Assembly: GCF_963676685.1 (NCBI RefSeq)
Contig: NC_092349.1
Coordinates: 54,449,232 to 54,513,231, forward strand
Direction: 5' to 3'
Source: Mytilus edulis
Lineage: Eukaryota > Mollusca > Bivalvia > Mytilida > Mytilidae
DNA length: 64,000 bases
Shown here: one piece after another, positions 48,001 through 60,624 of the stretch
Layout of the letters: each line of letters starts with the position of its first letter
How positions within the stretch are numbered: position 1 is the stretch's first letter
Notes under the pieces: generated by a model
Told to the model about the DNA's origin: nothing
The model's input: the letters and a program-made list of their open reading frames with translations, nothing else
The model's database searches: none
Program-made: the position numbers and the translations under genes

Positions 48001-51000
48001 AAATAATGAACTATAAACAGTCCTTTGTGTATCATCTCTATGTTTACTGTCTAATACATTGCATTATTTGTTTTACAAATGCTGTTTGGGATTTACATAC
48101 GTCAGGAATATGACAGTTCGTTTGAAGTGTTTGAGCTGTTAGATGTTGTAATTTGATTAGATAACTTATGATTTGACAACTGACGTGTCCCTCGAAATTT
48201 TTGTTTTTTTTCATTTGCAATAACTTATGATTTTTCAGTATTTTATGGCAAAGTAACAAATGAACAGTTTATATCAGGCCCAGCAGATGATACTGCAAAC
48301 AATTTTGCGACTTGGAAATATACGTTTAATATTATTTTCAATATGAAGGTAAGTATCAGTATAAAATGAATTTCAAAATTCAAACTGATTGAATTTTACA
48401 TTTTAAACAAAACAATACAATACAGTAAAAAAGATGTGGTATGATTGCCAACAGGACCATGAGGACAAATTTCAGCCAGAGATCAAATGACATAGAAGAT
48501 TTGTTTAAATAAAAAATGTATTACTGGTCTCAAATACAGGAACCACTCCAAATACATATTTTGACGAAAATAGTTATCACAACATAGGCTAGAGTTATAG
48601 GCAATTAACGTAGTTTGTTTTTGCTTGCCTTCGATGTTTGTTTATATATTTTTTTTGTGTTGCGTTAACACAGCTTGCAAATTTAAGTTGGTGCTACCTG
48701 TATATGTATCATCCATCGCATTGGTGGTATCTTACAAAAGGTGGTTAAATTTGGAATTTCAACAGTATAGACAACGAATGATTGCATTTGAAAACATTGA
48801 ACAGAAAAGTATATATCATAAACACGTCTACCAGAAAAAAAACAATTATGATTATTGGATTGCACAAAAACGATTTGGAAGAAAATAGAGCAAAACAGTT
48901 AAATAAGCAAACAATAACACTTTTTTAATGTATTCACTAACTAATTGAAATAAAAAAAGCATTCCTCAAGGAATATTTAAAGGCAAGTTTTTTAAATGTT
49001 TTAATGTGATCGCGCAAAGAAATGTGGATCGAAATATAGCACAGAGACCAGTTATGCAATTTGCTATGTTAAAATGTATGACCTTGGAGCCTGTGTTTAA
49101 AGTCAAGTGCAAACGTAAAGCGTGCACATTGAACGATTATACGACGGAAAACTTATCTGTTACTTGTTTGTTTGGGAAAATCTCCAGGGAGGAATAGCGT
49201 TTACAAATAAACTTAAATCTAACGTATACCTTTAATTGTATTGCAATAATAACTAAGGATAGTTAAACAAGAAAGGAATATTTTTTTAAAAATTCAATTG
49301 AATGATTAAAAAAATATATTATTTGTGTTGCTTAAAGATGTTGCATCATTACAAACAACACAATGAAATTCAATTCTCACCACAAACGTACAGTTTATAA
49401 TTGATAGTAACTAAATGCTTAACATTACAGTCATGTCATTATAGTGCAGTGTGAACCAATGTGCTTAAAATGAAATGGACTTTTTTTTTAATTTTTAAAA
49501 CAGTCTGGCCTTTTAAATTCAAATATCGAAGAATTTATGATTTATTAATAGTTATATAATGCGACACGTTTACAATACAGGGAGTGACAGAAGGAGTTGG
49601 ACAAGATGTTGTCATAGAGACAGCAGGGAATGGTGCTATCTGTGGAGTACGTTTAACAGTCGGAAAGTCTTTAATCTTAATGGGTAAGTTCACTGTAAGA
49701 TGCAAAATGAACTTATATATTAAGCAGCAAATGAATAAAAATAATAGACAAGGAATATAATTGGGGAGTCTGATACTTGTTTATTCAAGATACTGATGAA
49801 AGAATGCAAACTAGGTGTTCCGACAAATGTGAGAATTTGAATTTTCCGATAGTTAAACCTTCAATTGTATAGCAGCATCATAACCTCTGTCCCTATATAT
49901 TGTGTTTAAATTGTTAATGTATCCATCAATACATACGATAGTACATGCCACATGAATCTGCTGAAAAAGAGTTCTGACAACCGATTGAATTTGACACTTT
50001 TAAAGTTTAGGTCATCGGCATGAATTTATTACATGTTAGATCTTTTGATACAAGACTTTTTTCAATCTATACTTTTGCAAACTATGTTTTTCTCCAAACA
50101 AATGTATTAGTTTTTGTACGAAAACGAACGAAATATTACAGTAATTACCTCAATATCTGGATGCATTGTTAATAGGAAATAACAACCTTGTCGACGCATT
50201 TGGTCTCGTTCCGTTCAGGGTACATCCGATTTTTCTGAGCTTTTATTTTGCCTTGATAGATATTTTCCTAATTGATTGATGAAATTTAAATATTGGTAAC
50301 AAACGGTTGCATACATAAATATTGGCACCATCGATCGTAATTACACATATGAGGACTCTGAGGTTAAGTCGACAAAACTCTGATAGGGTAACCATTCATG
50401 ACACAAAAGATTTATTACAGTTAGTTTGGGTTTTTTTTGGGGGGGGGACGTTTAACGTCCCACGCAATAGCTTTAATCTATACATTCTGCTTAATCACTA
50501 TTTTGGTTTTTTATGATATAAGAATTAAATGTAATAAGACTCATTAGTTGAACATCACTGGTTTTGTGTACATTTGCAAATGAATTATGGGTACATGTTT
50601 ATATATGAAACACTTTTGGTAAAACTGCAATGTCCTATTTAATCATAAGTTCAACATTTAAAAAGAATTAAAACAAAAGATAAGAATGGGACGAAATATC
50701 TCATTAGACTGAACGCTATGCAATATAGAAAATTACTTGAATGGTTAGCCGTGTCTTTAAAAATATAAAAATGGCATATTTTCAATATTAAAAAAAATCA
50801 ACAAACAATTACATATTTGTCTTTTAGGAACAAAACAGGCTGATGGAACTAAAAGGATAGGATTGTGTGATTTTGTAAGTCAACTCGACAATTTGACCCC
50901 GTATCAAACGTTTTACCTGTTTACCAGATGTTCTTATTCGTACCATAGAAACTGCAGAATGAGCTGCGTAAGTATCATAGAACCAGCTTACCTTCTTTAA

Positions 51001-54000
51001 ACTAGGAATGTCAGTGGTTAAAAGCGACATCATGAAGACCATGTATAGCTAAATTAAATGTCCTAGCACACATGTAAAATTGAGAAAGGAAATGGGGAAT
51101 GTGTCAAAGCGACAACAACCCGAACTTAGAGCAGACAACAGCCGAAGGCCACCCATGGGTCTTCAATGTAGCGAGAAACTCCCGCATCCGTAAGTGTCCT
51201 TCATCTAGCCCCTTTAAAAATATGTATACTAGTACAGTGAAAATGCACGTCATACTAAACTCCGAATTATACACAAGAAACTAAAATTATAAATCATACA
51301 AGACTAACAAAGGCCAGAGTCTTCTGACTTGGGACAGACGCAAAAGTGCGGCGGGGTTAAACATGTTTATGAGATCTCAACCCTCCCCCTATACCTCTAG
51401 CCACATTAATAACCCACATTAAAGTTCAGTTCAAGAGAAGTCCGAATCCGATGTCGGAAGATGTAACAAAAGAAAATAAATAAAATGACAATAATACATA
51501 AATAACAACAGACTACTAGCAATTAACTGACATACCAGCTCCAGACCTCAACAAAACTGATTGAAAGATTATGTCTTCATCATTTGAATATCAGGTACAA
51601 TCCCTTACGTTAGGAGCTTAGTACCATAATATCATAAAATATATGAGAAGAACATAACCCGTGTCATGCCAACAACTGTTTTCAAATAAATGTGCTTAGT
51701 TCCGATGTAGAGACCCTATAAGTGAATCAATATTAAAGCCAAAATATGCAATCTTTAATGACCTGACAACAGTATCGTAACTATATCCCTTCTCAATAAG
51801 TCTGTTTAAAGGTTTTGTAAGCTTTTGAGGAGAAAACTGACATTTTTGTGCTTTGTAAAGATTTAGAGTTATATTTACGAATTATTTCCTTATACCGATG
51901 ATAACATTTAGTCAATGTTTTGACTAGTTTGTGATATCGAAAACCCTGGTGTAATAATTTTTCAGTAATTCATAAATTTCTCTCGCTAAAATCTAATACG
52001 TTGTTACATACACGATCGAATCGTACACGTTGAGATATATAAACACCATAAGATGGTGACTACCTAACGTCACCTTCTAAAAATGGATAATTAACGATAG
52101 GAAATGAAAAATCATCTCTTTTATCATAGATTTTTGTATTAATCTTCCCGTTAATGAGATAGATATCAAGATCGAGGAAAGGGCAGTGGTCATTGTTAGT
52201 ATTAGCTTTATTTAAAGTAAGTTCAACAGGATAAATTTCTTTAGTATACATACTGAAGTCGTCATTGTTGAGAGCCAATATATCATCCAAATATCTAAAA
52301 GTATTGTTAAACTTTTGTATCAAATGTTGTTTCGATGGGTCTTTGCTAATTTTAGTCATGAATTGTAACTAATAACAATACAAAAACAGGTCCTCAATAA
52401 GTGGTGCACAGTTAGTTCCCATTGGAATTTCAATAACTTGACGATATACGGAATGTCCAAAGCGAACAAAGATGTTATCAAGTAAAAATTCAAGCGCATA
52501 TACAGTAATAAAGCATGTCCAAATGACATAGTTCTTTTGTTTATTGCTACTAAAAAATTATTAAAAGAGTTTGAACATTCTGACTTTTTTTTAATTTGGG
52601 ATGAGATTTTTTTCTTACTAAGAATATGAGGCAAAGTGGTATATAGGGTAGAAAAATCAAAACTTTGAACAGATTCAAAATCATCAATATATGCTTGCAA
52701 TTTATCAAGTACTTCCAACGCGTTTTTGACACTCCAAAAGTAATTAATTCCACTATTTTTAAAGGCTTTATTTGAACAATCTATTTTCAGTTTTTTTTAT
52801 TGTACCAAGTGTACTAGTAAGTAGAATAGACAATAAAGTAATGGAACAATGGCTTGAAGATGAAATAAATCTATATTTGTTTTTTGTGTAGCTTCGGAAG
52901 CCAGTTCATAGTTGGGACTTTCATTGTATTTGGTTCTGCTTGTAAAGAAGTAGCTAAAAGTTTGTGTTTGTTACAGATGTCGTTTTCTAGAATGAAGTCA
53001 GTTGGAATGTTGGTGAATTCGTGATTTCCTTTTGTAGAACCTCAATATAAAATTTACGACAAACAATAATGATATTATTAGCTGCTTTATCAGCCGGGAC
53101 AAAACAAATTCCTTGGCTAGTTTTTTTAGTTTATGTTTGATACGTGAAATAGGGTTTTTAAGATTTTTGAAAGCTTTTTCCCGTTTCACCTATTTTAAAC
53201 AGTATTTACGGAGTGAGTCGTGAATGATATTCAGACAATCATTCCAATTGATAATTTACGTGGGACGATATTTATGTCTTTTACTGAGGAATGTAGTATG
53301 TTTCAACTACTTCCGTTTTAAAGCTCAATAACCTTTCGTAACTAGTGCATACAGAAACATTTTCATCGTATTAAATGACCCTAAAAAATGCATCGTACAA
53401 TTTTGCTGACAGTAATTATTTTTGCACCTGAATTATTCAATAATTGCTAAAATCCATTTTAGTGTATTAAACATAGGAGGCAAGTATCAAGGGATTATGT
53501 ATAACAACGCCCGACAGCTCATATTTAATGTGTAATAAAACTCATTGATTTATATAGCTTCATATTTAAACATAACAAACCTTTGTCCAGTTACAATATA
53601 AATGGACAATATAGAAATGCATGAATAAACAATGTTTACACCAACACATGGATTAAATATATTTAGTAATCTGTAGTTATGTATGTTAATGAGGGAAAAG
53701 AATATGCAGGTCATTATTGTATACCTTGAAACTCATTTCATTGAAACATGATATCGTACATGTTGTTTCATCAAAAGTTACAATAATTCTGGGATACACT
53801 CTCTTTTAACAATTGTTGTAAACACACATTGTATACGTAACTCGCAGAATATATTGTTTTGCACAACAAGCATATCCATCGTATCTCCAATAGGTAATAT
53901 TATACTAAATTGGAGCATATCGTACACCACCACAGTTAACTATAAACTTTCTGTTTTCAGAAAATTGGTCCAAACTCAAGAGATTGCAAATATGACCCTT

Positions 54001-54095
54001 TCAATACAAATGATGGTACCATCTGCCTTGCCAAGAAGGCACTATGCCGAAGAGAAGGACAGCGCTGCCGCTGGGTTAATAATGAAACATGTTAA
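44921..54095 (+). CDS. TIMP-like gene D, five exons, apparently intact
   Basis: Secreted TIMP-family metalloproteinase inhibitor of 201 codons plus TAA in exons 44921-45038, 48239-48348, 49581-49683, 50828-50967 and 53961-54095; all GT-AG, phases 1, 0, 1, 0. The signal peptide is residues 1-21 (VLPLIICLVWLASGV), and the mature start is Cys22 of CSC, then HPQ and Cys35. Exon 3 has ICGVRLTVGKSLIL. Exon 4 has LCDF and TFYLF, and a Cys in place of the Gly found in the other four readable copies (FTRCSY), so the mature protein has 13 Cys. Exon 5 has five Cys, RCRW and an NET sequon. Intron 1 holds an R1 repeat and a dead reverse transcriptase fragment; intron 4 holds a larger one. The odd Cys suggests a free thiol or an altered disulphide. 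Confidence 0.88.
45145..45420 (+). repeat. Dispersed repeat R1 in gene D intron 1
   Basis: gacgcgcgttttgtctacat, actcatcagtgacgctcat, gaagagcattgaggatcc and cctgggataagaaaatcctt match the copy at 62266. Confidence 0.7.
45505..45800 (+). pseudogene. Degenerate reverse transcriptase C-terminal fragment, + strand
   Basis: gacgattttaattttgaaat encodes DDFNFEI, and further on come aagactttgttgataaatac (QDFVDKY) and caaataatacacgatggt (QIIHDG). These are the same landmarks in the same order as the 19741-20337 frame, but with many stops. It is an old relative of element 1, in the opposite orientation. Confidence 0.6.
45801..48238 (+). other. Rest of gene D intron 1
   Basis: No gene supported. A 106-codon frame at 47499-47819 has no family resemblance. 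A local duplication of about 50 bases recurs at 47741 and 47819. Confidence 0.4.
47741..47869 (+). repeat. Local direct duplication, 78-bp offset
   Basis: The segment beginning aactgttttgttcataaatg at 47741 is repeated at 47819 over about 51 bases with one visible change (acttcagt versus acttcggt). This is a recent tandem event. Confidence 0.85.
48239..48348 (+). CDS. TIMP-like gene D exon 2
   Basis: The acceptor is tttttcag. VFYGKVTNEQFISG and WKYTFNIIFNMK. The donor is gtaagt. Confidence 0.88.
49581..49683 (+). CDS. TIMP-like gene D exon 3
   Basis: The acceptor is atacag. GVTEGVGQDVV, ETAGNGAICGVRL. The donor is gtaagt, phase 1. Confidence 0.88.
50828..50967 (+). CDS. TIMP-like gene D exon 4
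   Basis: The acceptor is cttttag. ADGTKRIGLCDF, TFYLFTRCSYSY, NCRMSC. The donor is gtaagt. It carries the extra Cys. Confidence 0.88.
51083..53230 (-). mobile_element. Penelope-like element 2 in gene D intron 4
   Basis: The minus strand carries, in order: a basic N-terminal region (53189-53000); WLPKLHKK near 52885 (the LPK-x-HK word typical of Penelope-type reverse transcriptases); FDFSTLYTTLPH near 52650; MGTNCAPLI near 52420; RYLDD near 52290; and YDKRDDFSFPIVNYPF near 52100. A degenerate C-terminus and an untranslated tail run to 51083. Stops and frameshifts split the frame at several places, so it is dead. No endonuclease domain is visible. Confidence 0.75.
52060..53190 (-). pseudogene. 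Reverse transcriptase of element 2, broken
   Basis: The longest open pieces are 52718-52356 (fingers and palm part with SFDFSTLYTTLP) and 52359-52060 (palm with YLDD and the downstream PFLDLDI). They are in different frames. The enzyme would have copied its own RNA at nicked or broken chromosomal DNA. Confidence 0.72.
53961..54095 (+). CDS. TIMP-like gene D exon 5 (terminal)
   Basis: The acceptor is ctgttttcag. 44 residues with Cys at 9, 22, 29, 36 and 44, QRCRW, ending WVNNETC and TAA. Confidence 0.88.
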   Translation, partial: KIGPNSRDCKYDPFNTNDGTICLAKKALCRREGQRCRWVNNETC

Positions 54096-54803
54096 CGACC
54101 TTATGTCATCAACATGCGAACCTCAATGGTTGACTGAAAGCACTTCAAATAATTAAATTGAGATAAGCCTATTTGCAACCGATTTATATTGTTTGTTCTT
54201 ATGTTGCATTATTACACCTCTTTTCAAATTTAAGGAAGGACTTGGCCAACAAACAAGTTTACTCCCGCCACATTCTGTTTTACCTGTCCCCAGTCAGGCG
54301 TCTGTAATTTGGTAGTAATCGTTTGTGCTATTTAGGTATGAAGACGATTAAAAAGGCCTTATAAAACAAGAATTCTAAACAAAATGTGTCAGCAAAGGCA
54401 ATCTAAGCGAGGTAAGAAGAAAACTTGGATGTTTCAAATATCCAACATATAATACAAAATTGTGTATTTACTTCCAATGAACCTATCAATAACTTTTCAT
54501 GTGAAAACAATATAGTTGTGACTACTTGGCTGATGATACACCCAGGGACAAAATATCCACCATCTACATAATGGTTGTAAGAACATGTAGAACTTATTAA
54601 ATATACCGGGATAGTTCTAGTAATTAAAAGTAACGCAACGTAATGAAATTCAATCAAATGAATTGAAAAGTTTACAAAATTCAAAGCTAAAGAGCATTGA
54701 ATAACATAATTCCAAAATGATGTGCTACATAACTCAGGCTGTCAGTTTTCTTTTTCAAGTGACATGTCGTGAATTTAAAATCTTTATTTAAAGTATGGGT
54801 TAA
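54096..54803 (+). other. Downstream flank of gene D
   Basis: Conserved 3' untranslated stretch, then sequence paralogous to 35260-35530 (aaccgatttatat, gtttgttcttatgttg, aaaaaggc). No gene. Confidence 0.5.
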
Positions 54804-55512
54804 GCTGGGGTCACACATTCACGATTTTTACTGCCGTCCTTGACAGGACCATTCCCGATTAAAATTTATCAAAAGTCTGATCAAGATCCTATGAATCGTG
54901 GATGTAAATTCAAACTTTAAAATTTAAAATCACGACAACAATCAGATATTGTTCCGGAAACGTCGATATTCAACCGTTTCCAAGCGAATTTATCCCGATA
55001 ATCCCGTTCTAAATCCGCTTCTAATCCGATTTGTATCTTTCGCCAGGTAAAATTCGACCGAGTCTGTCACGACTGCGTCCCGATTCTACCGAATGTAATC
55101 CGACAGAGATCAGATAGTGACAAGATAGTGAACCGACGCTGACGGAAGTTATCCGTTCGAACAAATTTCTCCAGATCATTCCCGTTCCACAGGACACCGT
55201 CCCGAATACACAGAACATTGTTAGGAATTCGATCCAATACAGCAGAGTCTGTTACGATTGTAATACGAGTAGACAAAATCGGCTGAGTTTCCCCGAATGT
55301 TACGGGACGCACCTAAGTGTCGGGGTGCTTTGACGAACTATTCGGACCCTTCCCGACCAGTAGGAATCTGTTACGAACTAAAACGACTGCGTTCAGACAA
55401 TAATAGGACATTCCAGATAATTTAGGATACTAATCCGACTTTTTTACTTTTCGTGTCGTATCGCTGTCTGATCTCAAACGGGAGTAATAATCGGCAATGT
55501 GTGAACCCCGCA
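54804..55512. mobile_element. piggyBac-type non-autonomous element (TTAA target)
   Basis: The left end gctggggtcacacatt and the right end aatgtgtgaaccccgca are inverted repeats with one base inserted. TTAA occurs immediately outside both ends (54800-54803 and 55513-55516). The interior (709 bases) is richer in G+C than its surroundings, with many cgatt/ccgaat words and no transposase. The paralogous flank of gene C has a single TTAA at 35529-35532 with no element. Confidence 0.75.
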
Positions 55513-55679
55513 TTAAGCCAATCGTTGAAATATTTAATTGGGTACACTGTTGTCATCTGATTTCTACCTTTGCTCTGTTTGTGGAATCTGTTTATTTGAC
55601 ATTACTGGCTGGATTTGTTTACATGATATAACACTTGCATTGATGCAAATGAAGGAGCATCGTTCTTGCAACAACGTTA

Positions 55680-55780
55680 TAGTGTGTTTTAGTTTGTAAC
55701 CCGTATTTGTTTTCTCTCAATCGATTATGACTTTTTGAACAGCGATACACTACTGTTGCCTTTAATTAAATCATTACACG
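55680..55780 (+). repeat. Dispersed repeat R5
   Basis: agcgatacactactgttgcc and tttagtttgtaacccg also occur at 58000-58080 and partly at 58985-59040. Absent from the C flank. Confidence 0.5.
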
Positions 55781-55846
55781 CAAAAAAAATTCTACAATAA
55801 TACTGAGTTCAAATAAGGTAGATTACTCAATTGTGGAGTTTTGCTA

Positions 55847-56304
55847 AAAGAGGGACGAGAGATACCAGAGGGACAATCAAACTCATAAATCGAAAATAAA
55901 CTGACAACGCCATTGCTAAAAATGAAAAAGACAAACAGACAAACAATATTACACATGACACAACATAGAAAACAAAAGAATAAGCAACACGAACCCCGCC
56001 AAAAACTAGGGGTGATCTCAGGTGCTCCGGAAGGGTAAGCAGATCATGCTTCACATATGGCATTCGTCGTGTTGCTTATGTGATAAAAATTCCGGTTATT
56101 AATCTGATTCGATAGGTCACATTCATGAAAGGGATTGGGATTGTAGTTACGACGTAAGGGACATATCCGATAACATTTGTGAAACGGTTATTCCATAACG
56201 GTCAACCAGCTCGTAATGGCGTCCGTAAAATTTACACCATTTGGAACTCTTGGTTTAATGACTTCCTTGTTAGCAGCAACCCTCAATCAAGAATGTCTTC
56301 GTGA
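55847..56304 (-). repeat. Dispersed repeat R4 (probable retroelement 3' part)
   Basis: aagagggacgagagatacca through gagtaagca-type words, then taggtcacattcatgaaagg and agcagcaaccctcaatcaag. It interrupts the alignment between the D and C downstream flanks (C equivalent near 35780). Relatives are 21440-21655 and 62745-63000. Confidence 0.55.
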
Positions 56305-57819
56305 ATGGAACGTGACCAGCATTACAGGAGCGTTATAAATCATGTTATTCTCAACATTCACATGTACAATGTATATCAACAGAATATAGTGTTTGTCTCG
56401 TTACTTGTGACTATTTTGTCATGTTATATCAATAGTGTAGATACGACTTCACTAGATATAATATTCAAGGTAAAATTCCAACATGTGCAGTTTTTGAAAA
56501 AAAAAAGCGAGATATATTTGAGTGACAATCAAAATTCCTGATTCGAAAAGGAAATCGCGACAAACTAAAGTCGACACAACATTAACCGGAAAACAAAAGA
56601 ATAAGCTATAAATTCAAATATAATAAGTAAATGTGATTTCCGTTTGGTCCCATCTGACGATGTTTATGTTTTATACGATGTTTGATATGCCTATGTCTGA
56701 CTTATCTGATGACAATCAACATAATGAGTGTATCACCCGTCAATTTAAAGTAGGGAATACCGTAACTGATAATCACTTTAACACTTATTTAATCAAAACA
56801 GATTACTAGACACAAAAAAGGTAATTTTGTTTGCACTAGAAGAAGTTATTTTTACAAACGGGGTATGACATACTTGAAGTCACGGTAAGTTGTTTTATCA
56901 ATTCAGATACGATCCAAGTAATCTTATTTGTCCTTTCAAACTCTCTGAAAGGCTATATAAGATCTCGTCAAAGTTGAAATGTTTGTAATTTTTCAGCAGT
57001 CATACGTGTTTTGACTCAATAGGTCACCAGTAGCTCCTGTATAAAGAAGCGAAACAGGTCAAATAATTATACAAATTAAAAGATCAGAATATGATTTATT
57101 CATTAGTATTGACATTGATTCCGTAATAAATATATTGAAACATATAGACATATTAATAGCTATCCATAACACAAACAGATTGGTTGGTTCAGTCCTAACC
57201 TGTACAAAAGTTAACTTGGATTAGACTTGTTGACTGCTTTACAAATTATCTTAAGAAATTATCAGCAGAAACGCAAGTTAACTTCGTCTTTGGTAGACTA
57301 GAACTTAGTGGTTGTTTTTATTAGGACTGCTGAAGACCTATTGAAAAGTATGCTCCAGACCGAACTTATGGACAATATTGACTATATTAAACTGCGTAGT
57401 TTATGTTTATTCCTGAGGGCTTACATCATAAGGCAGGGACACTTTAATCATTTATTTGATTGTTTTAAGTTTTCAATTGGGACTTACCAAATTATAGATA
57501 TTGCCGTATTAACCATTTTGATTTCTATATGTATGTATATAAACTATTTAAAGCTAGGATGAACATGTAACGCATCTTTTACAATTTATTTATATTGTAG
57601 TCCTGTGGTGTAAAGTTGTCATTTTAATGTTATACTTCACATGGCTATATAAGAGGGAGGTTTGGCATGCCACAAAACCAGGTTCTACCCACCATTTTGT
57701 CCTTTAAAAATGTCCTGTACCAAGTCAGGAATATGGCCATTGTTATATTATAGTTCGTTTTCTGTGTGTGTTACATTTTAACGTTGCGTCTTTTGTTTTC
57801 TCTTATTTTTTAGTGTAAA
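56305..57819. other. Flank of gene D, no gene seen
   Basis: Parts align with 35800-36900 downstream of C (aacgtgaccagcat, ctgaaaggctatat versus ctgaaaggttatat). The small frames at 56305 and 57308 have no recognised family. Confidence 0.4.
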
Positions 57820-58080
57820 TTCACATTGCGATAAGACGTGTCACGGTACTTGTTTATCCCAAATTCATGTATTTGGTTTTGATGTTATATTTATTATTCT
57901 CGTGGGATTTTGTCTGATGCTTGGTCCGTTTCTGTGTGTGTTACATTGTAGTGTTGTGTCGTTGTTCTCCTCTTATATTTAATGCGTGTCCCTCAGTTTT
58001 AGTTTGTTATCCCGATTTTGTTTTTTGTCCATGGATTCATGAGTTTGAATAGCGATACACTATTGTTGCCTTTATTTACA
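57820..58080 (+). repeat. Dispersed repeat R5, longer copy
   Basis: cgtgtccctcagttttagtt, ttgttatcccgattttg and agcgatacactattgttgcc. A similar end occurs at 55680-55780. Confidence 0.5.
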
Positions 58081-59834
58081 GATATGGAAAAACAAAAATA
58101 TTCTTAAATATTTCAATATTGACTAGATTAGATATTGACTGTACATTGTACCGAGTGGTCTATATATTAGACGTTCAAATGTCTTAATAAATAGCACTTC
58201 ACATACCATGCATATGGGGTTCATGATTGAGGCAAAAGTATTACTAGTATCACTCGATGTCATCCATATTTTCACCGGATCTGCATCTGTATTAGTTGAT
58301 CCCGAAAGAAAAGAAAAATGTATAAAGTGTAACAACACCTTTCACAAACACACACAAGATACACATACGCAAAAACACAAAACCTACATAACACATTTTA
58401 TCTTTTCTTAATAAGATTATAAACATGAGAAAAAAGACATATCAACTCTCCATAATGATAGAATTAACCAAAGTAATCTTACATTGATCACAGCGACGGG
58501 CTCACAAACAATTTGTATTCATAACCTAGATCAATCTAGTACGTTAACTAACATTCAAACAATATTCCGCTTACGATGAATGTTACTTTAATCAAATATA
58601 AGGATTTTGTAAGCTAAATCTTCTAATTCTATTTGATATTATGATTTTTCACGACAAATGATAAACATGCTACTATAAAACGGATATTGAGAAAATGTTT
58701 ATACATCTATTATTAGACGAACTAAGATTAATATCATGCGGCTAATATATCATACACTATAACAAGATTGCATCATATACTATATTCGTTTTATGGGATA
58801 TTTTACAAAATTCAGTTGCGTCTGGCATACTTACAGTTTGTTAGAATAACAACCAACTAAATTGTTCGACATATATGCTGTCAATCAAAAAGTGTTACAT
58901 TGTATGACAGAAAATGAAGTAGTATATGGTCAATCCATAGCTTCTCTATGAGTAATCTCAGGTACTTTATATAGCCTTTGTTTATCACCACCGATTTATG
59001 AATTCAGAACAGTGGTATCATATCGTTGCCTTTATTAACAACCAGTCATAGTTCACGGTTGTAATTCGTGCATTTGATCATGAGCATACAAATCCTGCAA
59101 TTTTTCTTAAAAACAATGGCGGCATTGTGGTTACGACAATTGGAACATATACTCATCTGTAATATTTCATTACATGTATGTAAAAAACAAATAAAACATA
59201 ACGATCAACCAAATGTCGATTGTATCCATACAATTTTGCTATTCAAAACTTCAACTTAACAAGTTTTGACATTCTGTGTTTTAACGCTATTTTGTTTCGT
59301 AGCGGCCATTTTTCATTGGTGGGTGAAACCAGGGTGCCCAAAGGAAAACTGACACTCCTAGTCAATTAAGATTGAAGTCGAGTGCAACCGTACGTGCAGC
59401 GTTCTAATTCACAACCGTAGTGTTGATTGGCTATTGGTTAAATAAGTTAATACTTTGACCTTGAATCTAGTAAATATAACTTTGTAAGAAAAGGATGGCG
59501 AGGTGGGACTCTCGTAAAACTCATTCCCAAGTAATACTTTTTCAAAATATTAGCATTCATTTGCAAGTTCAAAACATCATACTAATTTATTCAATATATA
59601 GGTTAAATCGTCATTAAAGTCTCATTTTCCCCTTTATCTTTAAGTTTTCTTGGCAATCTAATCATTATCTTTGACCCCAAAAAGACATCAACAACATTTT
59701 TCGTATACCTATGAAGACATATAAAATATGTTTTAGTCTAGATTACTAGTTCAACAATAATCATAAAATATTTCGTCATTTTTGGGGGGGAGGGGAGGGG
59801 GGCATTGATTCACTTTAATATTGGTGTGAAACTA
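58081..59834. other. Intergenic D-E, no gene seen
   Basis: 59270-59490 looks like a further dispersed repeat (gcggccatttttcattggt, ctagtcaattaagattg). A G-rich run lies near 59785-59805. Confidence 0.4.
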
Positions 59835-60045
59835 ATATAAAACTCTCCACAAGAGACGAAAATGACACAGAAAAAAACAACTATAGATTACCTTACAGCC
59901 ATTAACAATGAGAAAGCCTTTATCGCATAATCAGCTATATATTAAAGGTCCCGATATGACAAATTAAACAATTCAAACGAGAAATTTATTGCATAATTGA
60001 CGTACAAAGTAATGAACAAAACACATATGTAACACAGTGTAGCAG
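59835..60045 (+). repeat. Dispersed repeat R2
   Basis: aactctccacaagagac, aacaatgagaaagcc and aaacaattcaaacgagaaat. Confidence 0.6.
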
Positions 60046-60624
60046 GAACAATTCTGCTGAAAATTTGAAGATGCAGATCACAGCTTCTTATTGTTCGTGA
60101 GCTAATTTAAATAGAGACGTTGAATGCCAAACGAAAAAGCGGTATCTAAATATAAAAGTAATGAAAAACAAAAAAAAACATTGCAATCAACATATTATTT
60201 AATCAACAAGTACATCTTTTATCATGTAGACCAAAAGTCGAGAAATAGAGTTTTAAAAAATTACTTCAAAATTTACCCTTATTAAGTGACATATAAGCTA
60301 AAGTTAATATTTATTTCATCTACAAGAACTTAGTTTGTCATTGACATGTATTAAATTGGCATGTGTCTAAATGTATATATATTTTTTTTAAAACAAGAAA
60401 AACGAAAAAGTTTGATTTGAATGAAAAATCAAGAATCACATTATCAGTATAAAATTATGATGGCAAATTTCATTGTCAAAAAATATCCTACAGAAAATAA
60501 CAAATGCACAGCTCTGTATGGAAAAAAAAGTAATTATGTCAAAGCCAAAGTGCATATACCTTTATGTGATAAACAATCCTATAATTAATATTGCTCCTGC
60601 ATGATCACAGCTTATACCATTGAA

